Shown here piece after piece: positions 28,802 through 30,918 of a stretch of DNA of 30,918 nt (position 1 is its first letter; each line of letters begins with the position of its first letter). This DNA is from Candidatus Paceibacter sp. (GTDB lineage Bacteria > Patescibacteriota > Patescibacteriia > SG8-24 > DYFX01). The notes beneath the pieces are model-generated. The model did not search any database. It had not been told where the DNA came from and was given only the letters and a program-made list of their open reading frames with translations. The position numbers and the translations under genes are program-made. The DNA is taken from the NCBI GenBank assembly GCA_020724945.1, contig DYFX01000004.1, positions 1,877 to 32,794 on the forward strand, given 5' to 3'.

Positions 28802-30918
<2,117 letters not shown>

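Overview
ORGANISM. The window is strongly GC-rich (about two thirds by eye). Protein-coding density is above 90% and there are no tRNA or rRNA genes. The gene set suggests a high-GC member of the Patescibacteria/CPR or a similarly reduced lineage. The reasons are a UvrC that ends before the helix-hairpin-helix region, a MurC with a GTNGKS P-loop, an mraZ-rsmH-ftsL cluster that stops there, an O-antigen-ligase-like protein with a C-terminal helical-repeat region, and many short proteins I cannot place. TGA is an ordinary stop, which excludes the lineages that read TGA as glycine. The assignment is inference only.

LAYOUT. 1-8.7 kb is a cell-surface region: a GT4 glycosyltransferase, a convergent murC/O-antigen-ligase pair, a methyltransferase, and an epimerase plus second GT4 pair, with two unplaced small genes between. 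8.8-12.8 kb holds a membrane zinc-ribbon-like protein, a trypsin-like lipoprotein protease, a small unknown and the one-carbon pair glyA-folD. 12.8-16.1 kb holds a diguanylate cyclase, an amino-acid permease and an alpha/beta hydrolase. 16.1-18.5 kb is dnaB-ybaB-recR. 18.5-22.9 kb reads mostly on the minus strand: a zinc-knuckle/TPR-lipoprotein pair, rplU, a WecA/MraY-like transferase with a DUF192 protein, an unknown, and a stand-alone SpoT-like HD hydrolase. 22.9-25.5 kb has a CDP-alcohol phosphotransferase facing the mraZ-rsmH-ftsL operon. 25.5-30.9 kb has an HDxxH protein, uvrC, a pair of small unknown genes, and uvrA running off the right edge.

HOW THE PARTS WORK TOGETHER. Wall and surface-polymer synthesis (murC, WecA-like, two GT4, epimerase, ligase), division control (MraZ, RsmH, FtsL) and DNA replication/repair (DnaB, RecR, YbaB, UvrA, UvrC) dominate. 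Two nucleotide-messenger enzymes (c-di-GMP synthase, ppGpp-type hydrolase) imply more signalling than such genomes usually show.

MOST UNUSUAL SIGNALS. (1) The tetranucleotide ACGT is almost absent: I find four copies where base composition predicts about a hundred, and codons switch from NAC to NAT in front of GTN. (2) Genes fall into two start classes. Conserved core genes have no Shine-Dalgarno, often with a -10 box only 6-9 nt before the ATG. Accessory or unknown genes have a strong GGAGG-type site. (3) Intergenic regions are extremely compact. Three terminators are nested inside the next gene's promoter, and several stop codons lie inside terminator hairpins. All counts were made by eye.
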